Positions 44,242-55,296 of a stretch of DNA of 64,000 nucleotides are shown piece after piece. The DNA is from Haliclona indistincta (taxonomy: Eukaryota; Porifera; Demospongiae; Haplosclerida; Chalinidae). The DNA is taken from the NCBI GenBank assembly GCA_964017065.1, contig OZ024792.1, positions 8,087,385 through 8,151,384 of the forward strand. Reading direction: 5' to 3'. The notes under the pieces were generated by a model. That model was given only the letters and a program-made list of their open reading frames with translations, did not search any database and was not told where the DNA came from. The position numbers were made by a program, and so were the translations under genes. The stretch's first letter is position 1; each line of letters begins with the position of its first letter.

Positions 44242-45165
44242 CAATGATTTTGAAATGGAGAAAATGACAATTCATAGTGATCTTGAGACTAAAGTGCAGT
44301 AAGTTGCATACGAATCTGGTGGACTTGATGGGTAAGAATACAGTGAAAGCACTGAAATGAAGAAAATGACAATTCATAGTGTTCTTGAGACTAAGTGCAG
44401 TAAGTTGCATACTAATCTGGTGGACCTGATGGGTAAGAATACAGTGAAAGCACTGAAATGGAGAAAATGACAATTCATAGTGATCTTGAGACTAAAGTGC
44501 AGTAAGTTGCATACTAATCTGGTGGACTTGATGTGTAAGGATACAGTGAAAGGACTGAAATGAAGAAAATAACAATTCATAGTGTTCTTGAGACTAAATT
44601 GCAGTAAGTTGCATACGAATCTGGTGGACTTGATGGGTAAGAATACAGTGAAAGCACTGAAATGAAGAGAAATAGATTTTAGTGGCATTACAGCATTTTC
44701 ACACAACAGATCTACTGAAGTACTACACAACTTACTGCATTTTAGTACCACAATCACTATGAGAGTGCATCTATTCATTTATTGTATTCCCACTCTCTAG
44801 CTCCACTGTATTAGTATGCAACTTACTGCACTTCAGTCACAAGATCACTATGAAGTGACATTTTCTTCATTTCAGTGCTTTCACTGTATTCTTACCCATC
44901 AAGTCCACCAGATTCGTATGCAACTTACTGCAATTTAGTCTCAAGATCACTATGAATTGTTATTTTCTTCATTTCAGTCCTTTCACTGTATCCTTACACA
45001 TCAAGTCCACCAGATTAGTATGCAACTTACTGCACTTTAGTCTCAAGATCACTATGAATTGTCATTTTCTCCATTTCAAAATCATTGCTGTCACAGTATT
45101 CTTAAACATCAAGTCCACCAGATTAGTATGCAACTTAGTCTCAAGATCACTATGAGATGGCATTT
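44242..45165. repeat. Large inverted repeat built of about 102-bp tandem units
   Basis: The left arm (44242-44660) holds four tandem units of about 102 bases (for example gactaaagtgcagtaagttg, ggtggacttgatgggtaaga, acagtgaaagcactgaaatg). The right arm (about 44860-45165) holds three units as the reverse complement, in mirrored order: the outermost right unit (ttcaaaatcattg near 45085) matches the leftmost bases after the gap. The spacer is 44665-44850. Predicted peptides (MNCHFLHFSAFTVFL repeats) are repeat translations, not genes. The left arm may continue into the N gap. Confidence 0.85.
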
Positions 45166-47240
45166 TCTCTTAAAAGCACTATTAAACTACTCCTACAGTC
45201 AAGCTACACTTCATCAGCGCTTACCAGATTGCAAGCTAGGTCACTGGAAGAATTTTGCAACTGTTTGTCTCAGGACTATTTCAGTGGATGGTACGATTCA
45301 TTGTAACAAACCATTGTACTACAATTAGACCATGTGTGTTACGCACTTCTAGTGTGTTCATTGTTATAATAAAAATAATTACTGTGATACGAAATACCAA
45401 GAGTTCATACTTATTGGATGACTTGGACTAGTAACTACTTAGCTATAATCTGTTTTGTTACGACTTGCCAGACCATCACTTTTTCAGTTGCACCTGTGGA
45501 CACAACACCATCAAATCAAGCAGCACGTTGTCAACCATTATGACAAACCTGATGTTCATTCTCCTAGAACAAAATAGGAGTTTAGTAATAACCCTGTCTG
45601 ATTTCACAAAATTAATAGTCTGAAAGAGAGAGAAAATAATTAATTTCGATAAGTTAAACCTTAAATCTAGGGCTACACACAAGACAACAGTCAATAATAA
45701 GCCTATTTTATGCCTATCATTATCATTAGCAGATTATACAAAACCCTCATTATACAAGGCCGTAGCCAGGAATTTACGGAAAGGCCTCTTTTTCTTGTGC
45801 CGCAAAAAGTTTGTCTTACTAAAAATCATGGGATGGCTGTGTGAATTGATATTTTTGCGCTAATTCTCATGAACAGTCGCGTAGGACTACCTATAGATGT
45901 GCTATTTTCACTGAAAACAAGCTGCCTCAATTTTGGCTAAGGAAGTGGACCTCTTCTTAAGAAAAGTGGGCCTTTCAGGAGACTGGGCGGTTCTTCAGAA
46001 TCCCGTGAGCTACGTGTGTCGTTAAGAGGAAGACACATTAATTTTTGCGCAAACATTTTTCTACCCATTTCGCTGCATTCATCCTCCACAATTAATTTCA
46101 TGTATCAGTAGCCTAATTTTAACTATTGTGCAACAGAGGCTAGACGTGTGTGCTCGTTGGTACTAGGTAAAGTGCTCGGTACTTTCTGTACAAGACAACG
46201 TTCTTTTCAGTTTGTGATTACAAGTGTGCTGTTCATGCAGCTAGCCTAGTCAGGCATGGCCTGACTGTTCACGTTCACAGAATAGTCAGGGGACATTAGA
46301 ATACTGTACCTTAGGAATTTGACTACGCCAACGCAGATGTACTTTTCGTGAGCGTGACTAACCCACGTGTTACGCGATGGCGCTGGCTGCGGCTGTATGT
46401 TCCCAATCAGAAGCAAAGGAAGTGGTCTGCCTTGGCTGTAGAGTACTGACAAAGAGAAGCTCAGCCACTCGAGAGACTCACCATAAATCGCCAGATGTCA
46501 TAGCTACTACATTATATCATCACTACATTCTTTGTAACCGCTCTGCAATCTAGTTGGTTCTACAAATATAGTTGCAGAGGTACAGGTACCGTACAGTATT
46601 CTGATATGTCCTTTGACTATTCCGTGAACGCGAATAGTCATGCCACGCCTGACTACTGTTAGCCTCAGATACGTTAACAAGACAAGCATGAAACAAATTC
46701 TCTGTGAAATAAAGCAGCTGAATGCGTACTAGCTATAGAGAGCTATATAGCTAGCAGTCGGGGGTGAGGGGCGGTCTATTTACAGGAAAACCAACAACAG
46801 TGATGCTCCTATAATACAATCTGACCATTTCTACCTATTGGTAGACTCACCAGTTCTACTCAGAGATCATGTAGGTGTTCAGGACCTTGAATTCACAAAC
46901 AAGCTATGACATTCCGCCGGTTCTAGCTGAGATTTCTTGTCGTTGCAACGCCTTTTCATTGTCACAAAGAAGTTTAAAAGGCTTGTCCACTTGGCTCGTA
47001 GTAGAATAGAATGCCAGACAGCAGAAATGACTCGTCTTCAGTGGATTTAATCGCCTCTAGGTTCCTATAAACAGCAGCCATCTTTACTATAAAGTAGGCG
47101 TAGGCTCGTTTGCATTAGATCCTCCCCTCTAAGGTTTTATTATTATTGAAACCCTAGCCCTCTCACGGAGACGGCAAAACTAAAAACGTTTTTATATTAA
47201 TAGACAGTCAGGGTTTCCGAACCGGGTGGTAGCTGTACTG
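45166..47240. other. Gene-poor intergenic region
   Basis: About 2 kb without a recognisable gene. Contains a fold-back element at 46247-46655 and an A/T-rich stretch at 45350-45740. The stretch 45755-45990 (ccgtagccaggaatttacgg, with an aaggcctctttttcttg motif and a partly mirrored gaaaagtgggcctttc) looks like a decayed interspersed repeat. Short open frames show no family resemblance. Confidence 0.5.
46247..46655. mobile_element. Fold-back (MITE-like) element, about 409 bp
   Basis: Left arm TAGTCAGGCATGG..., with GTTCACAGAATAGTCAGG and AGAATACTGTACC; the right arm is its reverse complement (GGTACCGTACAGTATTCT, GACTATTCCGTGAACGCG, GCCACGCCTGACTA), arms about 65-70 bases and roughly 85% alike by eye. 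The interior is unrelated A/T-rich sequence with no open frame of note. No clear target duplication was found. Confidence 0.65.
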
Positions 47241-47299
47241 TATGCCTCGTGGCTCCGCCCACCGAGGCATAATAATGCTTCCAGCTGTAGTAAGCTCTA

Positions 47300-48345
47300 C
47301 TGAGGCTGTGCCTACTCAACCTTTTCAATCCAATTATATAAACAATAAATGCAACTCCCACAAAGAATGCCCATGTTGGGACAGCAAGTGCGCATGTATC
47401 ACCCAGGTCACAAAGCTACTTCCTGGAGATAATTATGTTCCTGCGAATACGATTAGCCAAAGTAAACCGGCTGAAGAAGTTATAAATGATCGGATATGCT
47501 AAAAGTGGCAAAGTGTCCTTTAGAGCTTTCTTGTACTTATCAGCCTCAGGATTTAAACCTTGAAATCTTACTACACGGTTCTCTTCATCCTTTGGTACGT
47601 ACATGATTGGACTGTTTGCAGAAAGCTCTACGACAAAGAATAATCAAGACAGCCATAGTTAAAATAGCGTTAAAAATTAAGAATGGTCCATACCACAAGG
47701 CATATTGTTCTATTAAACCTTCTTCATAATATTGACAATCAACATAGCCATACACTCTGATCCAGCACCGGGCACCTGCAAGACCATACGTATCGTGAAG
47801 AAGGGGCACCCATGAAAAGAGAAGAGGAAACAGCAAAGAGAACACGACTAGAAATGGCTCTAACTTGTTCAATGTCTTAAAGAAGAATACTAAGGCAGCA
47901 AGATGGAAGACTATGAAGGTAGTGAGTAGTAACACGATCCAAATTGAGTACTGAAGAAGAAATGCAATAGCTTGAGTCAAGCTATTGCATTTCTTCTTCA
48001 GTACTCAATTTGGATCCTTGACAGAGGATCAGCCTCGTTGAGGAGGATCCTTGGATCCAGTACTCAATTTGGAGCCTTGACAGAGATTGTGATGTTGAGA
48101 GAAATCAAAAGGTATTCCAGTATAATCATCAAAGCTATCATCGATGCTAGGAACAGACCGGACAGCAGTAGATACAGTACTAGTCGCTCACTGAACGTTT
48201 TGTACATCCTGAAGAAGATCAGTAGAACGAGAGCCACTGAACAAGACAGCACTCCTGCAAATCCACCACTGCTGAGAATAGCCACTAACTTATCCCGTGC
48301 ATCAGCGGATAGGCTTACATTGCAGATCGTTGAGGAATTATTCAT
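47300..48345 (-). pseudogene. Seven-TM receptor pseudogene (paralogue of 49363-50526)
   Basis: Starts like its intact neighbour (MNNSSTICNVSLSADARDKL, then TM1-TM2) but is broken several times. The frame slips near 48125, where MIIL should read on into GIPFDFSQHHNLCQ. About 100 bases are inserted at 47976-48075. The frame slips again near 47600 after CKQSNHVRTKG and once more near 47440 after RRNIIISRK. Pieces of TM3 (QAIAFLLQYSIWI), TM4 and ECL2 (FSWVPLLHDTYGLAGARCWI), TM6 (LPLLAYPIIYN) and TM7 (ALAVPTWAFFVGVAF) remain in order in different frames. No working receptor can be made. Confidence 0.85.
47936..48016. repeat. Perfect palindrome, 40-bp arms, 1-bp spacer
   Basis: 47936-47975 and 47977-48016 are exact reverse complements (GATCCAAATTGAGTACTGAA... 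to ...CTTGA) around a single G. One arm is the receptor's own TM3 coding sequence; the other is an inverted copy. A further partial direct copy (cagtactcaatttgga-ccttgacagag) lies at 48058-48085. Confidence 0.95.
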
Positions 48346-49362
48346 TTTTATTCGATGGTCAGCTGTGTCGACTCGGCATCAGCTATTTCAACATCCGGGA
48401 TGCCAGCCTATGGCTAGGAGGAGCTCGAGCTATTCTTATTCGTTATTATTAAAATTTTGCCGGGCCTAGACAGGTGTCCATATAAGGTGCATGCCCTCCC
48501 GACACTTGCATGCAGGTACATCTATGATGCGACCCAACACCATTCAAGGGGAAACCAGGGGAAAACCATGAATGATTAAAACCACTGGATAAAAACCCTG
48601 CGACGTTAGCTCAAAGAATAAATACCAAAAAAACTGGTTCTATTGTTCAAAAACACACGATGTTCAGCTGTTCCTACTGCAGCACTGCCAGTTGCTCTGG
48701 ACTCCTCCTGAATGATCTGATTGACTTAATTGAGAGGAAAATATTATATCAGCATAATTACAATGAACTACTTGTGAGATCGGGTGGGAGGGACAGAACT
48801 AGTTTTGTGACTGCACAAAGTCTAGGAATGACCCACTACTCCACGTGTCTAGTTTAAATACTACAACAGACACGTGTTACCTACGTATAATTTATATATA
48901 CTACACCATGCAATTCGGGAGCATATTTCCCAGATATTTCCCGTCTAATTTCTGCGTCAACCGACAGGAAAGTATATAAGGTAGATAGATGTATAAGCAC
49001 TGTATAAGGTAGATGTCAGCACCTGAACTTTCGAATTCCAGAGTCCAGACCTATTATGAGTTTAACTCTCTGATCTTCTAGCTACTTATGATAGTGACTC
49101 ACTGTCTACAATGTTTTGTACTATAATGCACTTTGCTACAGGATCTCGGTAGAGTTTACTGATTCTCTAAAAATTTTAAATTCCAGCTCAAATGTTTATA
49201 GTAAACATGGCACAAGTATCAATATGGCGAGGTTTATACTTAGACTATTCTGTGTTATTGTTCTACACAATGTTGACACACATTCCACTGTTGTTGACAC
49301 ACATGTGAGTTCAGTTGATGTTGTACAATGTACAGTAAATGGCTAATATAAGGCTATTGAGG
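48346..49362. other. Intergenic within the receptor cluster
   Basis: About 1 kb, A/T-rich, between the pseudogene start and the stop of the next receptor. Should hold an upstream region for the pseudogene and the 3' region of the receptor at 49363. Nothing else seen. Confidence 0.5.
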
Positions 49363-50526
49363 CTATGTTTGATTTCTTTCTGCTGATAGCACAGATTCAT
49401 CAAATTCACTCTCTTGTGGTGGTTTATACTCAGTTGGGCATGCTTCTGTGTATCCATCCTCTGTTAGAACATCAGTAACAGCTGGAGGCTTCATAGAGTC
49501 CTGCTGAACAGGTTTCTTGCTTAGTCTTGTAAAGGTCTTCCTCCAGCTGTGAGCTGCTTTCACAATACTATGCCTTGTCAACTTCTTCTTTGCAATAATG
49601 AAGATGATGAATACTATTCCAGCTAAAGAGGCCCAAGTCGGAGCAGCGATGGCATGTATTATCCATGATGCATAGCTACCTCCTGGAAAGATTGCTCGAC
49701 GAATGCGATTGGCCAAAGTGAACCAGCTTGAGATGTTGTATATGATCGGATATGCCAGTAGAGGTAAACTGTTCTTGAGAACTTTCTTGTACCTATCAGA
49801 TTCTGTCTCTACTTTTGGCTCTTCAAATTTAACAACTTTCGGCTTTTCCTCATCAACTGCATTCACTGTTGGTGTGTGATCGGGTCGCTTTTTGAAAGCT
49901 CTGTGACAAAGAACAACTGAGATGGCAATGGTTACAATCGAATTAACCAGTAATATGAGTGAGAATGGTGCATACCACAACGCATATTGCTCTATCAAGC
50001 CCTCATAATAGTAAGTGCATTCTGAGTGGTGGTACACTCTGATCCAGCACCATGCGCCAGAGAGACCATACGTGTCGTGAAGGAACGGAATCCACGAAAA
50101 CAGTAGCGGGAATGTAAGTGCAAAAATAACGAAAACTGGCTCCATTTTAAATCTGTTGATCTTTTTGTAGAAAAAGACGAGAGACGCTAGGTGGATGACA
50201 ATTATAGTTGTAAACAGCAGTAAGTTCCAGACCGAGCATTGTACCAAGAAGCTGATGGCTTGACAAAGACCGTGATGTTTATCAAAATCCAGGCCGACAC
50301 CTATGATCATTAAAGCCATAATAATAGCCACGAATAAAGCGGACAGCAGTTGATACAGCACCAGTCGCTCGCTGAACGATTTGTACATCTTGAAGAAGAG
50401 TAGCAGTGAGATAGCTGCAGAGCAGGTTAGTACCCCAAGGAACCCTCCACTGCTGAAAACAGCCACCAGCTCACTGCGTACGTGATCAGAAAGACTCGAA
50501 TTGCAGATGCTGCTGAAGTTATCCAT
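49363..50526 (-). CDS. Seven-TM receptor, cAMP-receptor/GPR157-like (member 2)
   Basis: Intronless, 387 residues. The short N-terminus has N-glycosylation sites (NFSS, NSSL). TM1 SSGGFLGVLTCSAAISLLLF, the ICL1 basic stretch KMYKSFSERLV, TM3 QAISFLVQCSVWNLLLFTTI, TM4 FALTFPLLFSWIPFLHDTYG, then GLSGAWCWI in the second extracellular loop, TM5 EQYALWYAPFSLILLVNSIV, TM6 LPLLAYPIIYNISSWF and TM7 HAIAAPTWASLAGIVF. The WCWI extracellular motif and seven-helix layout resemble the cAMP-receptor-like group, which includes GPR157. The third intracellular loop is long and charged, and the C-tail is Ser/Thr/Lys-rich. The ligand is unknown. No signal peptide. It lacks the near-identical core shared by the 53.5-63.8 kb members. 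Confidence 0.85.
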   Translation of the reverse strand: MDNFSSICNSSLSDHVRSELVAVFSSGGFLGVLTCSAAISLLLFFKMYKSFSERLVLYQLLSALFVAIIMALMIIGVGLDFDKHHGLCQAISFLVQCSVWNLLLFTTIIVIHLASLVFFYKKINRFKMEPVFVIFALTFPLLFSWIPFLHDTYGLSGAWCWIRVYHHSECTYYYEGLIEQYALWYAPFSLILLVNSIVTIAISVVLCHRAFKKRPDHTPTVNAVDEEKPKVVKFEEPKVETESDRYKKVLKNSLPLLAYPIIYNISSWFTLANRIRRAIFPGGSYASWIIHAIAAPTWASLAGIVFIIFIIAKKKLTRHSIVKAAHSWRKTFTRLSKKPVQQDSMKPPAVTDVLTEDGYTEACPTEYKPPQESEFDESVLSAERNQT

Positions 50527-50665
50527 TTTATGAAGTCATAGATTTATGACGAAGAAGTCAAGAACAACTAGTTATCGGGACAACTTACGAAGAGGTTTGT
50601 CTCGATGATAATGAGCCCCGGCCCAGGGCTGAACCGAGTCATTAACTTGTTAGCCCCGCCCTGTC

Positions 50666-52188
50666 ATGGCTGGCGAATCAAGCCAGTCAACCGAACTGCT
50701 GCTCAAGCGAGGTTTGAAGCGTGCCAGGCTCTTCGAGGTGCAGAAGATAACCAAACGAATAAAGATGCTGAGACAGAAAAGGTTATTGGCTAAACTACAA
50801 TTATACCACGTGGCTAGTCGTGTGATCACGTGATCTTGACCTTAGAGGGAGCCAGCTTCAGTTAGAAAAGCACAAACGCAAGTGCGACCGACTGGTAGAC
50901 GATATAGGAATCATCAAGGTAGACACAATGGTCCCAGTGACTACACACTTATTGTCTCTGAAGGGTTAAATTTTTATAGGACATAGATCTTGACAGTCTA
51001 GTAGCTGACATTATCCAGACCAGTGACGACCACCATGATGCTGCTGACAAGCTGATGACACTAGATGAGGTAGTGTTCACACTGACAATACCATAATCTT
51101 ACTATTGGTACTACTCAGGCACCGTCTGACAGAGCTAAGCAGCTAGAGAGACTGAAGTGGCGTCTGCTGAACTCGAAGGCATTTCAAAACACACTCACCA
51201 GTATCGCTGACATGAAGCGGCAAGACAGTGGATCCGAGGAGGCTGACAATGCTGCTTTGGAGGTATCAGCAGCTGAAGTGTCTAGTGAGAATGACTCAAA
51301 AAATAGAGACAACGGCTTTCAAAGTGAAGTTGAAAGTACAGTTAGTGGAACAAGTGACAATCGACAATGTGCCAGTGATTCAGTTAGAACAGGACAAATG
51401 TCACACTGCTCTAGTAGTAAGAAAACTCACCAAATCACTAAAAATAGACCAAAACAAGTCAATTCGAGACAAAGCAAGATTACTCAAGCAAGGGAAGCTA
51501 AGGTACTGAAAAAGAGAGCAAGAAGTATCGTAAAGACATCTTCAGATGGAAGGAGTCAGGACCAGAGAGGACACAGAAAGAGCTCAAGAAAACAAGACCA
51601 TAGAGATTGTAAGAGGAAATCAAATAACCAGGACCAGAGGAATTATGGGAGACTGGGACGAAGTGGTAGACTGGAGTGGAAAGCTGGTATCTCATCCATG
51701 TTTGTTGGACTGAACTCTAGTCGACAAAGAAACCAGCTTTACCAGGTAAGGAGAAGGTGTGATGGTCAGCTGAAGTGCACTCGGTGTTAATATAGTTTGA
51801 CCGACCAAAGAATAGAATGGGTCAGAGAGCACGGCAAAGGTATGGGGAACTAGTGTGAGCGTACTGGTTGACAATGTGTCTTGTTCTTCAGATTGTGGGA
51901 GGAGAAGTACGGCTCACAGGCTAACCATTTGAGCAAGAGAAAAGGTTTGATATTTGTAGCTTCAGATATACCTGTGAGCTCTGGTTAGATCAGAGTGCAG
52001 CTAATACGAGAACCAGTAAGAGACGGGATGTCAAAGGAGGGGGAAACAAGCGAGGGCGGGAGGCAGTAGGAAGAGGTATCGATCCAGACCTGCACCCATC
52101 ATGGATTGCTAGCAAGCAGAGGAAGGCACAGGAGAAGTGTCTGGACAAGTTTGAAGGAAAGAGAACAGTATTCACTGATTCTGATTGA
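50666..52188 (+). CDS. SRFBP1: SRFBP1 / BUD22 family ribosome biogenesis protein
   Basis: Seven exons with matching phases: 50666-50781, 50846-50918, 50980-51069, 51119-51745, 51796-51839, 51892-51944, 52001-52188; 396 residues (human SRFBP1 429). The N-terminal basic helix (KRGLKRARLFEVQKITKRIK) and GSQLQLEKHKRKCDRLVDDI align with the coiled N-terminus of SRFBP1. A long Ser/Lys/Asp-rich middle follows. The diagnostic C-terminus is KNRMGQRARQRLWEEKYGSQ, crossing two introns, then LHPSWIASKQRKAQ and FEGKRTVFTDSD, matching LHPSWEASRRRKEQ and FQGKKITFDD of human SRFBP1. Yeast Bud22 acts in small-subunit rRNA processing in the nucleolus. It is the only unrelated gene inside the receptor cluster; its start is 140 bases from that of the divergent receptor. 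Confidence 0.88.
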
Positions 52189-52334
52189 CTTGGGAATGTT
52201 ATGATAATATACGCACCTTGAGAGAAGGTGTTTATCACCTGTTAACAAATGTTATGGATACAACTTGCAGAGTAGTTTTTAGTTGGCGCAAATTTGGTAC
52301 TTGCGAATCCTCAAAAGTGCTAGTCTAGCTAGTC

Positions 52335-53390
52335 ATGGGAGGCAGTAGCAACAACACGTCCTGTGCTGTCGACGCTAACCTCCGCCATGAAGTACTTGTA
52401 GCCCAGGGAGCTACGGCAGCTCTCTCGCTAGCTGCCTGTGTGGTCGCCTTGCTCCTGGCTTGCATCTTCAAAGTGGGTCGGCGCTTCACTCATAGGGTTT
52501 CTCTCTACCTTCTCATCGCTGCTGCGCTAACCGAGGCTACATTCTGCTTGCAGACTACCTTGTACAACTACGACCAGGCGAGCACAGGATACGTAGTTGG
52601 CTGCAAGATGATTGGGCTACTGCTCGAGTTCTCTGTGTGGGTAATGCTGCTGTACATGAGTGTCCTGGTATTTCACCTTGCCTGTCTGACCATACTGATA
52701 GAAATCAGATCCACCATCCTTATTGGTGTAACATATCGTGTACTCATCACCACACTGTCTGAACCAGCTGGTTCTGCTCTCACCAAGACTAGACGCCGTC
52801 AGGCACTGCTCCTAGAGACATGTTATGTCCTGGCTCCTCTTATCATCCCTCTCTCTTTTGTATGGATACCTTTCCTGCATGATGCCTATGGACTGGCTGG
52901 TGCCTGGTGCTGGATAAGAGATAACTATGATAACTGCAGCCCCAATCTAGCAGGCAAGATAGAGCAGTATGCTCTGTGGTATGTTCCTCTATTTGTGCTG
53001 TGCATACTGGACACCATCATCATTGCTGTGATACTAGTCATTCTGTGCAAACGGCTATTCATTGACAGCACAGCGGACACTGTATACAAGAGCACTCTGA
53101 GAGAGAACGCTCCATTAATGATCTATCCTGTTTTCTATCAGATTTTTAACTGGGTCGCTGTAGCACAGCGTATTCACGAGACCATCACATCAGATGCCAG
53201 CTATGTGCTATGGATGATGCATGCAGTGATCCCACCACTCTGGGGACTGTTCTTTGCTGTTTCATATTCTCTGTACATAATCATTGAAAGGTGCTTCACC
53301 AAAAAGCCAGAAATACAGAGGGATCGAGACCCATTGTTACGGAGTGAAATAGACATTATTGATAGCACAATTGTTGAACAATTTAGTTAA
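52335..53390 (+). CDS. Seven-TM receptor, cAMP-receptor/GPR157-like (member 3)
   Basis: Intronless, 351 residues, start MGGSSNNTSCAVDANLRHEV with an N-glycosylation site. TM1 AALSLAACVVALLLACIF, basic ICL1 KVGRRFTHRVSLY, TM3 LEFSVWVMLLYMSVLVFHLA, TM4 LAPLIIPLSFVWIPFLHDAY, GLAGAWCWIRDNYDNC in ECL2, TM5 EQYALWYVPLFVLCILDTII, TM6 ENAPLMIYPVFYQIFNWV and TM7 MHAVIPPLWGLFFAVSYSLY. The C-tail ends with acidic and Leu motifs (DRDPLLRSEID), a possible dileucine sorting signal. It is the most divergent intact member and sits 146 bases after SRFBP1. Ligand and G protein are unknown. Confidence 0.85.
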   Translation: MGGSSNNTSCAVDANLRHEVLVAQGATAALSLAACVVALLLACIFKVGRRFTHRVSLYLLIAAALTEATFCLQTTLYNYDQASTGYVVGCKMIGLLLEFSVWVMLLYMSVLVFHLACLTILIEIRSTILIGVTYRVLITTLSEPAGSALTKTRRRQALLLETCYVLAPLIIPLSFVWIPFLHDAYGLAGAWCWIRDNYDNCSPNLAGKIEQYALWYVPLFVLCILDTIIIAVILVILCKRLFIDSTADTVYKSTLRENAPLMIYPVFYQIFNWVAVAQRIHETITSDASYVLWMMHAVIPPLWGLFFAVSYSLYIIIERCFTKKPEIQRDRDPLLRSEIDIIDSTIVEQFS

Positions 53391-53551
53391 TCAACATCAC
53401 ATGGCAGCAATCCCTAGTTGTGGTTTAGTTTAGACAATAATAATGTGTACTATTACAGAGTTTACTAATAAAACCACACTCATGTGACACTACAGCTACA
53501 TGTATGTATGCATGGAGTATATGTGTTGGGTGCGTGGGTGTGATGGATGCA

Positions 53552-54661
53552 TCACATGTCGTTTTCCTTGTACTCTTCGTAATCGATCCACTTTGAATGC
53601 ACACGAGATTGGATGAACCGTCCCTCATATTCCAGTGGAGGAAGATCTGTCAGTAGTCTCTTTCGTAATTCATCATCGTCCATTGAACGTTTCTTCCACA
53701 CGGCAAAGTAGACAAAGAAGGCAATTGCTGCAAATAGTCCATGGGAAGGAATAAAAATGCCGTGTAAAATAGCTAGTGATTCAGTGGTACAGGTGCCATT
53801 GTTGCCGTTATCAAACCCGTATATACGGACGAATTGATGAACCCAGTACTCTACTTGGAAGATGACAGGATATGCCAGAATGGGAAGAACTTGCTTGAGT
53901 GTGTTCTTGTAGCCTGTTGGAGTCTCTCCTGATTTCTTGAAGTGGTACACCTTCTTGCAGATGGTTACGATAGTGACGATAATGACAGTAGTGTTGATCA
54001 GTGTGATCACTGTCAGTGGACTATGCCAAAGTACAAGCCGCTCGATCTCACCTGATAATAATGTTTCATTTCTTGCTGCCGTAATCCAGCACCAAAATTC
54101 TTCTCTACCAAAGTTATGTGTTGTGAATGGCACCCAAACAAACAACAGAGGGATGAGAGCTGGTGCCAGAGCATAGACCAGTTCAAGACGTACAGCATAT
54201 CGTTTAGCATTACGTGATCCTTCACTCTCAAAAGCACTTGTTATTCCAAGATAATGGTGACCAAGAGGACGAGTGCACCGCACCTCAACAAGCACTACCA
54301 AGCAGCCAATATGAAATGTCAATCCTGTTTGCATGAAAAGTTGAGCAAAGTCAAAGTACAAGGTTAAGAATCCTTGGATAGGGCAGAAAAAAGATTTGTA
54401 CTCATCACTTTGAACAAATAAAGGGAAAGCTCCACCTAATCTCAAAACATGATTGAGCCCATTGAAAGTTGTATACAGCAAAAGATATAGAACCAAGCGA
54501 TGTGTGAAGCAACGATACATCCTTTGCCATAGCAACAGTATCACAGCAACAGAGCATGCAGCAGCTGATATACCTGCACTCACTGCTACTCCAATGATCA
54601 CAGTTCTGATAGTCTGACTTAGGTCTTCACAAGACTCATTTCCTAACATTGCTATACACAA
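53552..54661 (-). CDS. Seven-TM receptor, clade with homogenised core (member 4)
   Basis: Intronless, 369 residues from MCIAMLGNESC (the fifth residue, Met, in MLGNESCEDL is an equally good start). TM1 GVAVSAGISAAACSVAVILL, ICL1 WQRMYRCFTHRLVLY, TM3 FAQLFMQTGLTFHIGCLVVL, ICL2 EVRCTRPLGHHYLGIT, TM4 VYALAPALIPLLFVWVPF, FWCWI in ECL2, TM5 TVITLINTTVIIVTIVTI, ICL3 KKVYHFKKSGETPTGYKN, TM6 LPILAYPVIFQVEYWV, TM7 HGIFIPSHGLFAAIAFF. The core from HIGCLVV to LAYP is nearly identical in members 6, 8, 9 and 10. ECL2 (THNFGREEFWCWITAARNE) has diverged from the others. Confidence 0.85.
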   Translation of the reverse strand: MCIAMLGNESCEDLSQTIRTVIIGVAVSAGISAAACSVAVILLLWQRMYRCFTHRLVLYLLLYTTFNGLNHVLRLGGAFPLFVQSDEYKSFFCPIQGFLTLYFDFAQLFMQTGLTFHIGCLVVLVEVRCTRPLGHHYLGITSAFESEGSRNAKRYAVRLELVYALAPALIPLLFVWVPFTTHNFGREEFWCWITAARNETLLSGEIERLVLWHSPLTVITLINTTVIIVTIVTICKKVYHFKKSGETPTGYKNTLKQVLPILAYPVIFQVEYWVHQFVRIYGFDNGNNGTCTTESLAILHGIFIPSHGLFAAIAFFVYFAVWKKRSMDDDELRKRLLTDLPPLEYEGRFIQSRVHSKWIDYEEYKENDM

Positions 54662-55296
54662 GACTCCAGATAAAATTTAGTGAATTTTAAACAGCCAAAA
54701 TTAGTCAATTGCAGTATTATTATGCTTATTAACGCAACTCACTGTTTACAGAAACAATCCTTGACTACTCCAATATAAGATATAAGATAGCTATTGTAGA
54801 GCACCTCAGCTCAGTTTGCTTGCTCAAAGTTGTTGACTTCCGTGATAATCTGGACGGTATCACTTACTAAAGTACCAAAGGTCTGAGATGATTTAACTAC
54901 ACAAGTCAATTCACCGTCTTTATTTCATCTCTCTTTAGCCTCTAAGTTATGTGGACTTTTAGGTCATTGACTGCTATAATAGTATTCATGACAGAGTTAT
55001 AGTCTGCCAATCTGTTCTCTTATAAATTATAGCTCAATACCATGTGTACAGAGAAGTGCCAAAGAGCAAAGACAATCACTGCATGTCTTAGACCTTATTA
55101 AAGAAGCCATTTCTCTGAGCAAGTATAATAGAATACAGACAACAACTATAGCTTATCAGTTATGAATATTATTAATAATTCCTTGTGGTTTATTGGTGCA
55201 CAATTAGGTTCATAGGATAACTATAATAAGAGTTATTGAGAGAGGTGGAGCTCACCTGCATGCATGTCAACATATAGATCATGTGTGTGTGCATTA
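54662..55296. other. Intergenic in the receptor cluster
   Basis: About 635 A/T-rich bases upstream of member 4. Should contain its promoter. No gene or repeat recognised. Confidence 0.45.

Noticed and set aside
43976..45328. MNCHFLHFSAFTVFL-type repeated open frames, some through the N gap
   Set aside because: Translations of the 102-bp inverted-repeat units; X-runs come from unknown bases.
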